17,553 nt of DNA from Linderina pennispora. Lineage: Eukaryota; Kickxellomycota; Kickxellomycetes; Kickxellales; Kickxellaceae. The notes under the pieces were generated by a model. The model worked only from the letters and a program-made list of their open reading frames with translations. It made no database searches and had not been told where the DNA came from. Shown in pieces: positions 16,687 through 17,553 of this stretch. Positions within the stretch are counted from its first letter, which is position 1, and every line of letters starts with the position of its first letter. The stretch lies in assembly GCF_002104995.1 (NCBI RefSeq), contig NW_024468447.1:1-17553 (forward strand), written 5' to 3'. A program made the position numbers and the translations under genes.

Positions 16687-17553
16687 ATGGACGATACTCC
16701 CTTGGGCCTGAATTTCGATACGGCAGTCGGGGTTTTAGACGTTCTGTTTACATCCCCGCTCTCCATGGCGCTGATAGCCGCCCACGCATATCTGTGGGTA
16801 TGCTCAGCTCCTATGTGTTCCTTCTGTATTTGTGGGTGTTTCTGTTGCGCAAACCTGTATGTCTGGCTGACGGAGCCAAGCGGGCCACAGCAGAAAGTCA
16901 GTGGGAGAAGCAGGTTGTGGTGGTGACCGGCGGGTCGCACGGCGTCGGCTGTAGCCTGCTGAAAAGACTGTCGCTGACCGGAGCGCGGATCGCCAACCTG
17001 GACGTCAGCAGCATGGCAGGGGACCTGCCGAATGTGTTTTTCTACCAGTGCGATCTGAGCGATACGGAGCAGATCACCAAGGCGGTTCAGCGGATCAGCG
17101 ATGACCTCGGCGTGCCGACGATGCTGTGAACAACGCGGCGTGGTGTGCGCCAAGCTGATCCACGAGATGACCGAGGCCGAGATGCAGCATGTGATGCAGG
17201 TGAACGCAATGGCGCCGATGCACTTGACACGGCTGCTATTGCCTGGCATGCTGAGGCAGAAGAACGGCCATGTGTTTTCGTGGCCAGCGTGCTGGGTTTG
17301 CCGGTCTGCCGCAGGCGGCGACGTATGCGGGCAGCAAGGCGGTGGCCAATTTCCGCGATTCGCTAAGGCTTGAGCTGCGGTACCGTGTGCGCAGCGAGCG
17401 GGTCAAGACTAGTGTTGTGTTTCCAGGGAAGATCAGTAGCGGCATGTTCGATGGGGTTGGGTCGCCTGCATGGCTGTCGCCGGAGCTAAGTACGGAGATG
17501 GTGGCGGGACGAATCTTTGAGAACCTGGAGAATATGCGTGGCGGGGAGGTGTA
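16687..17553 (+). CDS. Membrane-anchored short-chain dehydrogenase/reductase, frame broken, runs off window end
   Basis: An NAD(P)-dependent oxidoreductase of the classical SDR type, closest in layout to the lipid/retinoid SDR16C group (RDH10, 17-beta-HSD11); the substrate is unknown. It has a hydrophobic N-terminal anchor (MLSSYVFLLYLWVFLL from 16800), the cofactor motif VVVTGGSHGVG, then CDLSD, NNAAW, a Ser in VASVLG, and the catalytic YAGSK, followed by VVFPGKISSGMF. These lie in different frames. Apparent one-base losses occur near 17126 (stop after GVPTML), 17274 (after NGHV) and 17297-17299 (between SVLG and FAGLPQAA), and perhaps at 16800 between an upstream MDDTPLGLNFD start and the anchor. 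Each loss falls in a short run of the same base. The gene is either a pseudogene or carries assembly errors. The last codons (MRGGEV) run past the window edge. Confidence 0.75.

Noticed and set aside
1-17553. Mobile element, CRISPR array, tRNA or biosynthetic cluster
   Set aside because: No transposase or reverse-transcriptase motifs, regular repeat-spacer pattern, tRNA box B match or cluster enzymes were seen on either strand by eye.

Overview
The window looks like nuclear DNA of an early-diverging filamentous fungus. The codon third positions are GC-rich and genes are compact. Introns are few and short (86, 112 and 115 bases), with GTAAG donors and CTAA-type branch sites. Core eukaryotic housekeeping genes sit next to decayed copies of an F-box/leucine-rich-repeat-like family. 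I associate that family, and the presence of an eIF5-mimic protein (absent from budding yeast), with Kickxellomycotina such as Coemansia or Linderina. That placement comes from remembered family resemblance, not from a search.

Layout. Bases 1-2000 hold two broken minus-strand members of the F-box/LRR-like family. Bases 2000-3026 hold only fragments. A minus-strand block follows: an eEF1A lysine methyltransferase of the Efm5 family with one frameshift (3027-3714), two tandem paralogous PTC7-type PP2C phosphatases (4411-5793 and 6131-7282), a three-exon BZW/5MP translation regulator (7470-9004) and a small GSKIP-domain protein (9325-9669). A plus-strand UDP-galactose/UDP-GlcNAc transporter (10036-11142) diverges from the GSKIP gene and converges on a minus-strand Caf1/Pop2 deadenylase (11223-12107). 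Caf1 in turn diverges from a two-exon SFT2-family Golgi protein (12347-13089). Next is a multi-exon gene for a protein of about 750-770 residues that I cannot assign (13474-16389). Last is a membrane-anchored short-chain dehydrogenase (16687 to the window end) with several one-base frame breaks, running off the window.

How the genes relate. I see no operon-like pathway and no mobile element, CRISPR array or tRNA. Loose themes are mRNA and translation control (Efm5, BZW/5MP, Caf1), the Golgi (nucleotide-sugar transporter, Sft2) and possible mitochondrial phosphatases (the PTC7 pair). Neighbouring genes probably share only promoter regions.

Most notable points: the unassigned helical protein with a possible 39-base micro-exon; the diverged PTC7 tandem pair; recurrent one-base frame breaks at short base runs in at least three otherwise well-preserved genes (draft-assembly errors or real decay); and TATA-like elements only 20-45 bases upstream of several start codons.
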